NCBI GenBank assembly: GCA_030145245.1
Contig: JAQYWC010000049.1
Span: 1-64,000, forward strand
Length of the DNA stretch: 64,000 bases
Origin: Desulfobacterium sp.
Lineage (GTDB): Bacteria > Desulfobacterota > Desulfobacteria > Desulfobacterales > Desulfobacteraceae
Reading direction: 5' to 3'
Numbering within the stretch: the stretch's first letter is position 1; every line of letters starts with the position of its first letter. A program made the position numbers and the translations under genes. Of the stretch, positions 8,736 to 18,133 are shown in pieces. The notes beneath the pieces were generated by a model that saw only the letters and a list, made by a program, of their open reading frames with translations, did not search any database and had not been told where the DNA came from.

Positions 8736-9352
8736 TCCGTTCTCCCCTGTGCCACCATAAAGATGTCCGTTGTAACAGAGCCGTCCGGCTCCTCATAGTC
8801 GCCCTCAAGGGTCTCCACCACCGTCAGGTGATGTTGCGCCAGGAGCGCCGCGATCCTGTCCCTGTCATAGTAGTTGAAAAAGATCTCATCCGCTGAGAAA
8901 CTGGAGGTTTCAAACCCCTGGCCCTGGCCCTCCATGAAGCTGAGATAAAGATAACCCGACGGTTTCAGGATCCTGGCAATCCTTTTGATCAGGGTGGCTG
9001 TCTCTTCCAGGGTGAGGTGGACGATGCAGAAGGATGCCACCACAATGTCGCAGGGTTCTTGAAAATCAAATTCTTTCAGGTCCTTCACACAAAAATCCCC
9101 TGCCGGTACATTGGCCTTTGCAAGTCGCACCATCTCCCGGGAGAGATCCATGCCAATGATCCGGATTCCCTCCACACCTGAAAGGATGGCGGCATTGTTG
9201 CCCGGACCGCACCCAAGATCCAGCAGGGTTGAGTTCTCCTTGACATACCGGTCCCTGAACCTGCGGATCTTTTCGGCATAGGGCGCAAACGCCATGAATT
9301 TATCCGCATATCTTTCGGCGTTGTTGTCATAGGCTGTGGTTGTTTTGTCCAT
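8729..9352 (-). CDS. SAM-dependent class I methyltransferase
   Basis: Soluble Rossmann-fold methyltransferase of 207 aa. Motif I is LLDLGCGPGNNAAIL near residues 43-57, followed by the acidic residue in IIGMDLS and a post-motif VASFCIVHL. There is no lead to the substrate; UbiE/Methyltransf_11-like enzymes of this size act on small molecules. The ATG is preceded by AAGGATGG. The gene overlaps the TTG start of the AraC regulator by 7 bp, so they form a two-gene unit. Confidence 0.85.
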   Translation of the reverse strand: MDKTTTAYDNNAERYADKFMAFAPYAEKIRRFRDRYVKENSTLLDLGCGPGNNAAILSGVEGIRIIGMDLSREMVRLAKANVPAGDFCVKDLKEFDFQEPCDIVVASFCIVHLTLEETATLIKRIARILKPSGYLYLSFMEGQGQGFETSSFSADEIFFNYYDRDRIAALLAQHHLTVVETLEGDYEEPDGSVTTDIFMVAQGRTDC

Positions 9353-9389
9353 GGTTCCATCCTTTTATTCAGGCGGTTAACGGTAGAAG

Positions 9390-10157
9390 TTAAAGTTGTC
9401 CCATCTGCTTTACGGCTGCAACGATCCTGCGCCAGGCCTTTTCATGGTGCGCTTTATCATAGAAATTCCCCAGGACCGGATCCGGTTCAAGGGAAGGGTT
9501 GCAAAAACCGTGGCCCACCCGGTCATAGAGAACAAGGTCACAACGGTCCCGGCACCGTCCGGCCAGGTCCTGGAACATCCTGAGGTCCGACCGTGCCACA
9601 ATTTTATCCCTGAGCCCGTGGATGATCAGCAGATCACATGCGAGGCGGTCCAGCCGGGTCAGGCCGTTGAGATAACCGTAGACCGACACTGCAAGCCGGA
9701 TGTCCGGGTGCCACCCTGCCACCCCAAGGGCAGCCCAGCCCCCCATGGAGAAACCCAGGACCGCAATGCCGGCCTGGGTCTGAAAATTAACGCAGGCCAT
9801 TGCCTGGTCAACCCCAAGCTGCGCCCGTTCCGCCATGACCCGGGGATGGGCCTTGAGATACCGGTAGTGGGGATACGCTTCCTGGTGATTCCGGGGCCGG
9901 ATATTCCGGCCGTAGAGGTCCGGCACAAAGACCGCAAAGCCCTGGCCAACAAGATCCATGGCCTTGTCCATGGTCTGCTGCTCCATGCCCAGGTACTCGT
10001 GGAAGAGCACCACCAGGGGAGGGCGGCTTTCTTTCGGGGTTCCGAAAAGCCCCTGGAACGCCTCTTCTCCGGCCGGGTAGGAGATTCGCTCCAACCGCCG
10101 GGATCCTGTTTTTTCCAAACGCGTCATTCCTGTGCCAGCTCCTTCGGACTCAACCAT
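9390..10157 (-). CDS. Dienelactone hydrolase-like alpha/beta hydrolase
   Basis: Predicted cytoplasmic alpha/beta hydrolase of 255 aa. The segment LVVLFHEYLGM supplies an oxyanion-hole-like region, the nucleophile elbow is GFSMGGWAAL near residue 138, and the acid and histidine positions are plausible in LIIHGLRDKIV and RVGHGF. True dienelactone hydrolases use Cys at the elbow; here it is Ser, so this is a DLH-family esterase of unknown substrate. Two starts are possible: the ATG used here, with GGGAGG upstream, and ATG 10127, with AAGGAG upstream. It stands upstream of the methyltransferase with a 37-bp gap and may lead that short operon. Confidence 0.8.
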   Translation of the reverse strand: MVESEGAGTGMTRLEKTGSRRLERISYPAGEEAFQGLFGTPKESRPPLVVLFHEYLGMEQQTMDKAMDLVGQGFAVFVPDLYGRNIRPRNHQEAYPHYRYLKAHPRVMAERAQLGVDQAMACVNFQTQAGIAVLGFSMGGWAALGVAGWHPDIRLAVSVYGYLNGLTRLDRLACDLLIIHGLRDKIVARSDLRMFQDLAGRCRDRCDLVLYDRVGHGFCNPSLEPDPVLGNFYDKAHHEKAWRRIVAAVKQMGQL

Positions 10158-10368
10158 TGGCAAACGTCCTCCCAGGGAAGATATCGTGCCCGATCTTCAT
10201 ATCATTTTTAGATCAAAGAGTCGCCCCAAAATTGGGAGCAGGGTCCCCAGGATCAATTCGCGTCCCGATCCTGCCACACCCCTTCCCCCTGGGACCTGCC
10301 ATGGTGGGGGGGGGTTGATTTACCCCACCATCTGCATTAGTGTTTACCAAACAATAAAAGGAGCTAAT

Positions 10369-10932
10369 ATGAAAATCATCACCTTGATGGGAAGCAGCAA
10401 AAAAAAGGGTAACACAGCAACGATTCTAGGATGGGTGGAGGAGCACCTCCGCACCCTGGGACACGAGGTTGAATCGATCTATCTCCACTCAAAAGAGATC
10501 AATCCCTGTCTTGGCTGCGCCAAGTGTAAAGAGGATGCCACCCAGGTTGCCTGTATCCGGCAGGACGACGGCCTCGCGATCCTGGAGAAAATGGCCCAGG
10601 CAGACCTGACCCTGTTTGCCTCCCCCCTATACTTCTGGGGATTGACCTCCCCGACAAAGGCGATCATCGACCGGAGCTACAGCCTTGTCACCAACTATCA
10701 CAAGCCCGACCACGCGTCCCTTGTGGAAGGACGGCGCCAGGCCCTCCTGGTCACGGGCGGAGGCGATTTTGCCAACAATGCGGAACCCGCATTCACAGCC
10801 TTTGAGCGCCTGGTGAACTTTTACAAGGGAACGAGTGCAGGGGAACTCTATGTAAAATGTACTGTTCCCGAAGCCCTGGATTCTGATGTGAAAAACCAGG
10901 CCGTGGCCTTTGCCGCCAAAATCGCAGGATAG
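10369..10932 (+). CDS. Flavodoxin-fold NAD(P)H-dependent FMN reductase / Fe-S flavoprotein-like
   Basis: Predicted soluble FMN protein of 187 aa. It begins MKIITLMGSSKKKGNT, the phosphate-binding loop of the flavodoxin-like reductase family, and has ASPLYFWGLTSPTKAIIDR as the second FMN contact. A cysteine cluster, CLGCAKC with a further Cys about ten residues on, near residue 45, resembles the compact Fe-S-binding motif of iron-sulfur flavoproteins. The ATG follows AAAGGAG at ideal spacing; longer in-frame starts (10132) are rejected because they run through non-coding-looking sequence. The gene is monocistronic and followed by a strong terminator. Confidence 0.85.
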   Translation: MKIITLMGSSKKKGNTATILGWVEEHLRTLGHEVESIYLHSKEINPCLGCAKCKEDATQVACIRQDDGLAILEKMAQADLTLFASPLYFWGLTSPTKAIIDRSYSLVTNYHKPDHASLVEGRRQALLVTGGGDFANNAEPAFTAFERLVNFYKGTSAGELYVKCTVPEALDSDVKNQAVAFAAKIAG

Positions 10933-10976
10933 TCATTGAACGCCTGCCCGCCGGCCGTTGCAACACTGCGACCTGT

Positions 10977-11017
10977 AACCGGCAGCAGCCCATGGGCTGT
11001 TGCCGGTTGATTTTTTT
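10977..11017 (+). terminator. Rho-independent terminator of the flavoprotein gene
   Basis: The 15-bp arms AACCGGCAGCAGCCC and GGGCTGTTGCCGGTT pair with one G-U wobble and are followed by GA and seven T. It sits 44 bp after the stop codon. Confidence 0.9.
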
Positions 11018-11221
11018 CAACCCCTCTGCACCCTGGCCTCCCCCCAAGAGTGATTCCTCTTTTTTGTTTGGCATCATTGTGCAGTAGGGATAATTTCGTA
11101 GGGACAGAGCACATTCCTTTATAATACATTCCAAATCAGTTCAGCCCCTGTAACCGTCAAAAAAAGGAAGCTCGCTTCACCATTGAACTGCCTTGCTACC
11201 AGGCAGAAGAGGAGGAGCACC

Positions 11222-11441
11222 ATGGAGCAAGGAAAGAAAAAAACAGCCAGGGGTTCGCGGCATTGACAAGGACAATGAAACCCTGAAAGGCGTTAATGGT
11301 AGGGGAATCGACATCAATGACGACAGACGGGACCTGGAGATGCTGGACGGCATCCAGGACGTTGAAAAGGAGTTCCGGGAGATCGCCCTCCACTATTCCG
11401 ACAATGAGGAGGAGCGCCGGACCCTCAGAGAATCCGGCTGA
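11222..11441 (+). CDS. Small acidic hypothetical protein, probably frameshifted
   Basis: A strong ribosome site, AGGAGGAGCACC, precedes ATG 11222, but that frame stops after 14 codons. A +1 shift at the A7 tract (11237-11243) joins it to a frame that runs to 11441 and would give about 72 aa rich in Asp, Glu and Arg (DINDDRRDLEML, VEKEFREIAL). The long frame alone has only a TTG start at 11193 without a good ribosome site. It may be a broken small gene, a homopolymer sequencing error, or a programmed shift. No family is recognised. Confidence 0.35.
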
Positions 11442-11453
11442 TTTTTTTCAATT

Positions 11454-11987
11454 TCAGCGTGCCGGTTTGATCGGCACCGGAATGCCGGCCACCATCCAGG
11501 TCACCCTGTCGGCCACGGACGCGATCTTCTGGTTCACAAACCCTGCCATGTCCCGGAACTGGCGGGCCAATGCGTTTTCCGGCACAATGCCCGCTCCCAC
11601 CTCGTTGGAAACAAGGATCACCGGACACCGGGCGCGTTCAAGGCTTGTGGCAAGAGTCTTAAGATGTTGTTCAATTCCAGGCTGATCCAGGCCTTCAAAC
11701 ATGAGATTGGAGGTCCAGAGGGTGAGGCAGTCCACCAGGATCACATCAGCCGTGGCCGAAGCCTCGTCAATGGTCCTTGGGATCTCAACCGGCACCTCTG
11801 CCGTGTCCCAGTCCTTGCCCCGCTCCTGCTGGTGGCGGGTTACCCTCGCCTCCATCTCCCTGTCCGTGGGCACGGAGGTAGCAATGAAGATTTTCTTCTT
11901 TCCTGAAAGGGCGTTTGCCAGGCCAAGGGCATGGCTGCTTTTTCCACTCCGGCATCCGCCGATCACCAATGTTGTTGTGTTGTTCAT
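11454..11987 (-). CDS. cobU: Adenosylcobinamide kinase / adenosylcobinamide-phosphate guanylyltransferase
   Basis: Bifunctional enzyme of the nucleotide-loop assembly step: it phosphorylates adenosylcobinamide and then transfers GMP to give AdoCbi-GDP. The P-loop GGCRSGKSSHAL is at the N-terminus. Later motifs include VDCLTLWTSNL and VSNEVGAGIVPENALAR, both characteristic of the CobU family. The start at 11987 follows GGAAGG; an upstream ATG (12005) adds six residues. Length of 177 aa matches CobU. It is the last gene of the riboswitch-controlled operon, 23 bp after cbiP. Confidence 0.95.
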   Translation of the reverse strand: MNNTTTLVIGGCRSGKSSHALGLANALSGKKKIFIATSVPTDREMEARVTRHQQERGKDWDTAEVPVEIPRTIDEASATADVILVDCLTLWTSNLMFEGLDQPGIEQHLKTLATSLERARCPVILVSNEVGAGIVPENALARQFRDMAGFVNQKIASVADRVTWMVAGIPVPIKPAR

Positions 11988-12010
11988 TTTATGCCTTCCA
12001 TTCATCACAC

Positions 12011-13519
12011 CTAAACAAGGCCGGTGGCGGCCAGGAGCTGATCCAGGTCAATGTGTTGTTCAAAATGCTCTTTCAACAGGATATAATCCCTCTCCTTAGA
12101 GGAGATTATCTCCTCTGAGGAGACCCCTGACAAACTTCCGGTCTTGATGCCGACCGTGGCAAGCCACTTCCCAAGTAGCGCCGGGGTGTCAAACAGCCCG
12201 TGCATATAGGTGCCGGACACAAGCCCGTTGTCGGAGACGCATCCGTCAACCGCGTTGCTGTCGTTGCAGTCCACACGGTTCCTGGAGGTCACCTTGAATA
12301 GGGGCGCGCCTGCCAACCGCTCTGTCTGACCCATATGGATCTCATACCCCTCCCCCGGGGTTCCATCCCACTCAAAAGTACTCAGGGTGGTGGTCTTGGG
12401 GGCGCTCAGCCGGGTGGTTACCGGCAGCAGGCCCAATCCCGGGGTGGTTCCCGGTGTTCCCTCAAGCCCTTCAGGATCTTCAATGGCCCTGCCAAGGATC
12501 TGGTACCCCCCGCAGATGCCAAACAGATGCCCCTGGTTGGCCACATGGTCCCGGATGCAGGAGTCCCAGCCCTGGTCCCTGAGCCACGCCATGTCTGCCC
12601 GGGTGTTCTTGGAGCCTGGGATGATCACGGCCGAGAACAGGGAGAGATCCCTGGGCGTGTCCACAAAGGCAAGCCCGATGCCGTCGATCCCGGTAAGGGC
12701 ATGGAAATCAGTGAAATTGGCAATATGGGGCAGCCGGATCACGCCGATGGCAGGCTTGCTTTGGTCCAGGGAGGCCACCGTTGGCCACTGTTCAAGCTCC
12801 ACGGAATCCTCGGCATCCACCCTGAAATGATTGTACCAGGGAAGCACCCCGAACACGGGCTTGCCGGTCTTCTTCTCGATCCAGTCAACCCCGTCCCTGA
12901 ACAGGGAGATATCCCCCCGGAACCGGTTGATGATAAAGCCCTTGACCATCTCCCGATACTCCTGGGGAAGACAGGCAAGGGTGCCGACAATCTGGCCGAA
13001 CACACCGCCCCGGTGGATGTCCGCCACAAGGATCACTCCTGCCCCGGCATAGGCTGCCATGGGGAAATTAACGATGTCCGAGTGCATGAGGTTCACCTCG
13101 GCGCAGGAGCCGGCCCCCTCCATCACCACAAGATCGCACCGCTGCCTGAGCCGGTCGTAGGCCCGGCAGGACTCCTCGAAGTAAAGCGCCTTTTTCGTGT
13201 GGTAGTCGGCCGCGGTCTCGTTGGCATGGGCCTTTCCGTTGAGCACCACCTGGGAACCCATGTCGCCGGTGGGTTTCAACAGTACCGGGTTCATATCCAC
13301 GTGGGGGGCGATCCTGGCGGCTTCGGCCTGGACAATCTGGGCCCGTCCCATCTCAAGCCCCTCGGGGGTGATCCCGGAGTTATTGGACATATTCTGGGAT
13401 TTGAACGGTGCCACATTCACGCCCCGGTCCACCAGGGACCGGCACAGGGCGGCATTGACGATGCTCTTTCCCACATCGGAGCCGGTGCCGAACACGGCAA
13501 TGGCGTCTGTTTTTTTCAT
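12011..13519 (-). CDS. cbiP: Cobyric acid synthase (glutamine-hydrolysing)
   Basis: Amidates the b, d, e and g side chains of adenosylcobyrinate a,c-diamide using glutamine and ATP. The N-terminal domain is the dethiobiotin-synthetase-like P-loop type, AVFGTGSDVGKSIVNAALCR. The C-terminal domain is a triad glutamine amidotransferase with nucleophile Cys in LFGICGGYQILG and a histidine in GTYMHGLFD. Length of 502 aa is normal for CbiP/CobQ. Its ATG overlaps the cobO stop (ATGA), so the two are translationally coupled. Confidence 0.96.
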   Translation of the reverse strand: MKKTDAIAVFGTGSDVGKSIVNAALCRSLVDRGVNVAPFKSQNMSNNSGITPEGLEMGRAQIVQAEAARIAPHVDMNPVLLKPTGDMGSQVVLNGKAHANETAADYHTKKALYFEESCRAYDRLRQRCDLVVMEGAGSCAEVNLMHSDIVNFPMAAYAGAGVILVADIHRGGVFGQIVGTLACLPQEYREMVKGFIINRFRGDISLFRDGVDWIEKKTGKPVFGVLPWYNHFRVDAEDSVELEQWPTVASLDQSKPAIGVIRLPHIANFTDFHALTGIDGIGLAFVDTPRDLSLFSAVIIPGSKNTRADMAWLRDQGWDSCIRDHVANQGHLFGICGGYQILGRAIEDPEGLEGTPGTTPGLGLLPVTTRLSAPKTTTLSTFEWDGTPGEGYEIHMGQTERLAGAPLFKVTSRNRVDCNDSNAVDGCVSDNGLVSGTYMHGLFDTPALLGKWLATVGIKTGSLSGVSSEEIISSKERDYILLKEHFEQHIDLDQLLAATGLV

Positions 13520-14031
13520 TTTTCTATGCCAACCCTTGCAGGCACACCCGCCTTATAATAGTGCTTGATCTCTTTCATCTCGGTCACAAGGTCCGCCCGT
13601 TCCATGACGGCAGGGGTGGCGCCCCGGCCTGTGATGACAAGTTCCACATGGTCGGGTTTCATCTCCATGAGGTCCAGGAGTTTCTCTTCAGGAAACAGGC
13701 CGCACATGACAGCCACATTGCCCTCCTCCACCACCACCAGATCGTGGTCCCCCTGTTTCAGGATGGCGGCAACCCGCGCATACCCCTTTTGGCCGGCCTC
13801 GATATCCTCCGGTGAGGGCTTGCCCTTGACAAAGCGCCCCAGACCGTACTGCTCAATGGTGATCTGATCGGAAAAGCGCTCCAGCGCCTTGATTTCGGAG
13901 TAGTCCCCCTGCTTCAGGAACTGAACGATGAACACCTTGAACCCGGCGCCCGCCGCCCGGACCGAAAGTCCCAGGGACGCCGTGGTTTTCCCCTTGCCGT
14001 TTCCCGTGTAGACCTGAACATACCCTTTCAT
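13516..14031 (-). CDS. cobO: Cob(I)yrinic acid a,c-diamide adenosyltransferase
   Basis: Transfers the 5'-deoxyadenosyl group from ATP to the cobalt of the corrinoid, the CobA/CobO/BtuR reaction. The N-terminus YTGNGKGKTTASLGL is the family's modified P-loop. FKVFIVQFLKQG and VELVITGRGA follow in the expected order. Length is 171 aa, as in short bacterial CobO proteins that lack the long N-terminal arm. It lies 42 bp after cbiH and overlaps cbiP. Confidence 0.95.
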   Translation of the reverse strand: MKGYVQVYTGNGKGKTTASLGLSVRAAGAGFKVFIVQFLKQGDYSEIKALERFSDQITIEQYGLGRFVKGKPSPEDIEAGQKGYARVAAILKQGDHDLVVVEEGNVAVMCGLFPEEKLLDLMEMKPDHVELVITGRGATPAVMERADLVTEMKEIKHYYKAGVPARVGIEK

Positions 14032-14073
14032 TACCTGCCTCCCATGATGATTAAAAGAAAAGGAACCATTACC

Positions 14074-14958
<885 letters not shown>

Positions 14959-15248
14959 ACGCTTTTTACTCCCAAATGTTTCTCCACCACCCTGGATGGA
15001 TTCTGAATCGTAGTTACCGAGTTGAGGCTCGGTTTATCATAAAATCGGATATCAAGGTTGAGGGCTGACCCCAGGGCCAGAAGTCCTGTTTCATCGGCCT
15101 TGACGTCGGTTGAGGCCAGCAGGGCAATGCTGTCGAGACTTAGGGCCTTATCCCGGAACAGGGAGATCAAAAAACCCTGGATCTCTTCCATGGCCGTGCC
15201 CCGGTTGCACCCGATGCCCACGGCCAAAGTCCCGGGCCTGAGCACAAT

Positions 15249-15264
15249 GGTTTCACGTGGAACA
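15249..15264 (-). promoter_or_regulatory. parS-like ParB-binding site inside cbiG
   Basis: The minus strand reads TGTTCCACGTGAAACC. The widely conserved chromosomal parS consensus is TGTTNCACGTGAAACA, so only the last base differs and the 14-bp core GTTCCACGTGAAAC is perfect. It is embedded in codons for VPRET of CbiG, as many chromosomal parS sites are embedded in genes. Confidence 0.6.
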
Positions 15265-15913
15265 GTGACCACCCGGTCCGTGCAGACCACCCCGGGCCGG
15301 GTGCCCGTGGCCCCCCCGGGTGTTGGAATGACCAATTGTTCCGGGAGGCTGGGGGAGACCAGGGAAAAGGGGTCCTGGACCTCCACGGCCTGGCCTTGCA
15401 AAAACGCCATGTTAACGGCCTTGATCATTTCAGGGTTCTCGATCTTCAGCTGGTTTTCCTTTGCCACAAGATCGATGGAGGGCAACCGGTTCACATCCGT
15501 GGCCGTGGTGATCACCGGCCGTGCCCCGACAATCTTTCCCACTTCCAGGGCAAGTTCATTGGCGCCCCCCAGATGACCTGAAAGCAGGGAGATTGCATGA
15601 AGCCCCCTGTCATCCACCACCACCACGGCCGGGTCGCTGAGCTTGGATCTCAATAACGGCGCGATCATCCGCACGGCAATGCCCGTGGAAAACAGAAAGA
15701 TGTGGGCCGGATAGGCGTGGAAGGCCTCTTCGAGGCCCTTGGACAGGGTGTTGAACTTTTTTGCCCCCGTGGCAACCGCCTTGGAAAGGAAAAGTTTTTC
15801 CGACAAAAAGAAATCCGCCCGGTCAAACCCTTTGGCCAGGCAAGTGCCCAGCTCCACCCCACCCGGGGTGATGGCCCAGATGGCAACCCGCTTTATACGG
15901 CCCTGCTCCCGGC

Positions 15914-16696
15914 TCATTTTTTGTCCCTGAACCCATGGGCAAAGCCCGCATCATAGAGTTTCGACTTGATGATATCCCCCTTGTCCCTGGCTGCGGCCAC
16001 GGCCTTGCCAACGATGATCAGGGCCTGGCGGTTGAGTTTCTCGGTCTCAACCGTGTAGCTCAGCTTCTCAACGGTGGTGAACACGATCCGCTCTTCCGGA
16101 TGCCCGACCTTGTAGGCAACGGCACAGGCGCTCTCTTTCCCATAGTGGACCCCAAGGATCTCTTCCACCCGTTTCACGTGGGCAATGGAAAGATAGATGG
16201 CCATGGAGCTCTGGTGGGCGGCCAGGCGTTCCAGCTCCTCCTGCTCCGGCACCGGGGTTCTGCCCGATATCCGGGTGAGGATCAGGGTCTGGGTCACCTC
16301 GGGCAGGGTATACTCCATGCCCATGGCGGCGGCCGCGGCAAAGGCCGCCGTGACGCCGGGTATCACCTGATAGGTGATATCAAACCGCTCAAGCTCCCGC
16401 ATCTGCTCAAATATGGCACCGTAGAGGGAGGGGTCGCCGGTGTGGAGTCTCACCACCCGCTTTCCCTGGCCATGGGCCTTGCGGATCATGTCAACGATCT
16501 CTTCAAGATCCATGGACGCGCTGTTGAACGCCTCGGCCTCCGCCCGCTTCCACTTGAGCAGGGCCTCGGGCACAAGGGAGCCTGCATAGATGATGAGATC
16601 AGCCGTGGCAAGGGCCTTCTGGCCCTTGACCGTAATAAGATCCGGATCCCCGGGTCCCGCACCTGCAAATATAACTGGATAGGTTTCCATAGACAT
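15914..16696 (-). CDS. cbiF: Cobalt-precorrin-4 C11-methyltransferase
   Basis: SAM-dependent tetrapyrrole methylase that adds the C11 methyl group. The N-terminal motif VIFAGAGPGDPDLITVKG, then VVRLHTGDPSLYGAIFEQM and the motif ITYQVIPGVTAAFAAAAAMG are in family order. ILTRISGRTPVPEQE is typical for CbiF/CobM. Length is 260 aa, as usual. AAGGAAAC precedes the ATG. It overlaps cbiG by 4 bp and follows cbiET by about 11 bp. Confidence 0.95.
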   Translation of the reverse strand: MSMETYPVIFAGAGPGDPDLITVKGQKALATADLIIYAGSLVPEALLKWKRAEAEAFNSASMDLEEIVDMIRKAHGQGKRVVRLHTGDPSLYGAIFEQMRELERFDITYQVIPGVTAAFAAAAAMGMEYTLPEVTQTLILTRISGRTPVPEQEELERLAAHQSSMAIYLSIAHVKRVEEILGVHYGKESACAVAYKVGHPEERIVFTTVEKLSYTVETEKLNRQALIIVGKAVAAARDKGDIIKSKLYDAGFAHGFRDKK

Positions 16697-16707
16697 ATAT
16701 TGTTTCC

Positions 16708-18075
16708 TTAAAATTTTTCACCTGAGATCACCCACACCGGGTTCAACGCCTCCAGGCGTTCGCCAACCGGCATGGACGTTGATTTGGATACCTGGACCTG
16801 GACCAGCTGAGATTGGAATCCCATCTCGTTCAAAAGGGCCAGCACCGGCTCCATGTTCTGGATGAGCACCGTATTGACCACCATCACCCCGCCGGTCTTA
16901 AGCCGTTTTCCGGCTCTCCGGATGATCGTCACAAGATCCTTGCCCCCGCCGCCGATGAAGATCCTGTCCGGGTCCGGCAAGTGGTCCATCACGTCAAGGC
17001 TGTTACCATGGACCACGGTAAGGTTGGTCACCCCAAACCTGGCCCCATTGGCCCGGATATCGGCAAGCCTGTTTTCATTCTTCTCCACGGCCACCACCCT
17101 GCCACGGGGCACAAAGGCGGAGACCTCAATGCCAACGGACCCGGAGCCTGCCCCAAGGTCCCAGACCGTAAAGCCAGGGGACACAAGCTTGAGCTTTGAC
17201 AGGGAGATGCTCCTCACCTCGGCCTTGGTGATCAGCCCCTTTTCATGGACAAAGAGCTCATCCGGCATTCCCGGCCATATGGGCGGCACAGCCGCCCCCT
17301 TGGTTGAAGATGTCGGTTTCAACGCTTCACCAGAGGAATCCATGGTTCCGTGCATCTGGTCGACCTGCCCCCCGGTATCCATCGCCTGTTTAAAGGTTTC
17401 ACCCGAAAAGTCCCTGTTTTCGGACATCGGGGAATCCTGCCCCTTGTCTGCGGAGGCCTGTTTCAGCACCACCACATTGGGCATGGCAAACGTCATCTCC
17501 GCCACCCTGGCCATCTCATCATGCCAGGAGATGGTCTGATTTGGAGTACCAAGGCGCTCCAGCACCCACATGCCAACCCCTGTAATCTGGTTCTCCAGAA
17601 GGATCTTTGCGATCCAACCGGGATTCCGGGTCTGGTCCGTGAGAATGCCGACCCTGGCATGGGTCTTCAGGACCGACACCAGGTCCGGCACCTCTCTTCC
17701 ATGGAGGCTCAAGAGCCGGGCGTCCTGCCAGGGTTCCCTGATGGCGCTGAAGGCAGCAGCAAGGGAAGAGACGTTGGGATGGATGGTCAGGTTTTCCTTG
17801 CCAAGCTCCCGGACCAGGGTGGACCCGATGCCGAAAAATAGCGGATCCCCGGAGGCCAGCACCACAATGCGCTCGGCTTCCATCCGCTTTCTTACGGTTT
17901 CAACCACACGGACAATATCCGTGGATATGGCAAGGGTCTCAATGCCGAGATCCCGGAACCCCTCAAGCAGGCGGTCTCCCCCCACCAGCAGATCGGCCCT
18001 GTGGATGATCTGTTGATGCCGGTGGGTAAGGTCATCCCCGCCCAGTCCCATGCCGATGATATCAACCCCCATCAT
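16708..18075 (-). CDS. cbiET: Precorrin-6Y/cobalt-precorrin-7 C5,C15-methyltransferase (decarboxylating), CbiE-CbiT fusion
   Basis: Bifunctional enzyme that methylates C5 and C15 and decarboxylates the C12 side chain. The first 210 residues are the CbiE tetrapyrrole methylase (IIGMGLGGDDLT, VVLASGDPLFFGIG). The last 190 residues are the CbiT class I methyltransferase (FTVWDLGAGSGSVGIEVS, DRIFIGGGG). Between them is a polar linker of roughly 60 residues (about 212-270) rich in Ser, Asp, Gly and Met that other fusions generally lack or have shorter. The fused form corresponds to CobL. A GGGGGGC precedes the ATG, which is a weak ribosome site. The gap to cbiL is 58 bp. Confidence 0.94.
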   Translation of the reverse strand: MMGVDIIGMGLGGDDLTHRHQQIIHRADLLVGGDRLLEGFRDLGIETLAISTDIVRVVETVRKRMEAERIVVLASGDPLFFGIGSTLVRELGKENLTIHPNVSSLAAAFSAIREPWQDARLLSLHGREVPDLVSVLKTHARVGILTDQTRNPGWIAKILLENQITGVGMWVLERLGTPNQTISWHDEMARVAEMTFAMPNVVVLKQASADKGQDSPMSENRDFSGETFKQAMDTGGQVDQMHGTMDSSGEALKPTSSTKGAAVPPIWPGMPDELFVHEKGLITKAEVRSISLSKLKLVSPGFTVWDLGAGSGSVGIEVSAFVPRGRVVAVEKNENRLADIRANGARFGVTNLTVVHGNSLDVMDHLPDPDRIFIGGGGKDLVTIIRRAGKRLKTGGVMVVNTVLIQNMEPVLALLNEMGFQSQLVQVQVSKSTSMPVGERLEALNPVWVISGEKF

Positions 18076-18133
18076 GCCCCCCAGTGATAGATGAAACCGA
18101 TATTGAGCCGGTGATTTTTCTGCCCGGGCCGCT

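Noticed and set aside
10141-10170. Further copy of the 85-bp repeat near the dienelactone hydrolase start
   Set aside because: Shares GGCAAACGTC with copy B but none of the other landmarks; probably chance.
12335-13558. 407-codon plus-strand ORF across cbiP
   Set aside because: It is antisense to a clear cobyric acid synthase; its composition (Gly, His, Pro rich) is that of a GC-rich shadow frame.
16171-16184. Third parS-like site in cbiF
   Set aside because: Only the half-site GTTTCACGTG matches; 12 of 16 positions overall is too weak.
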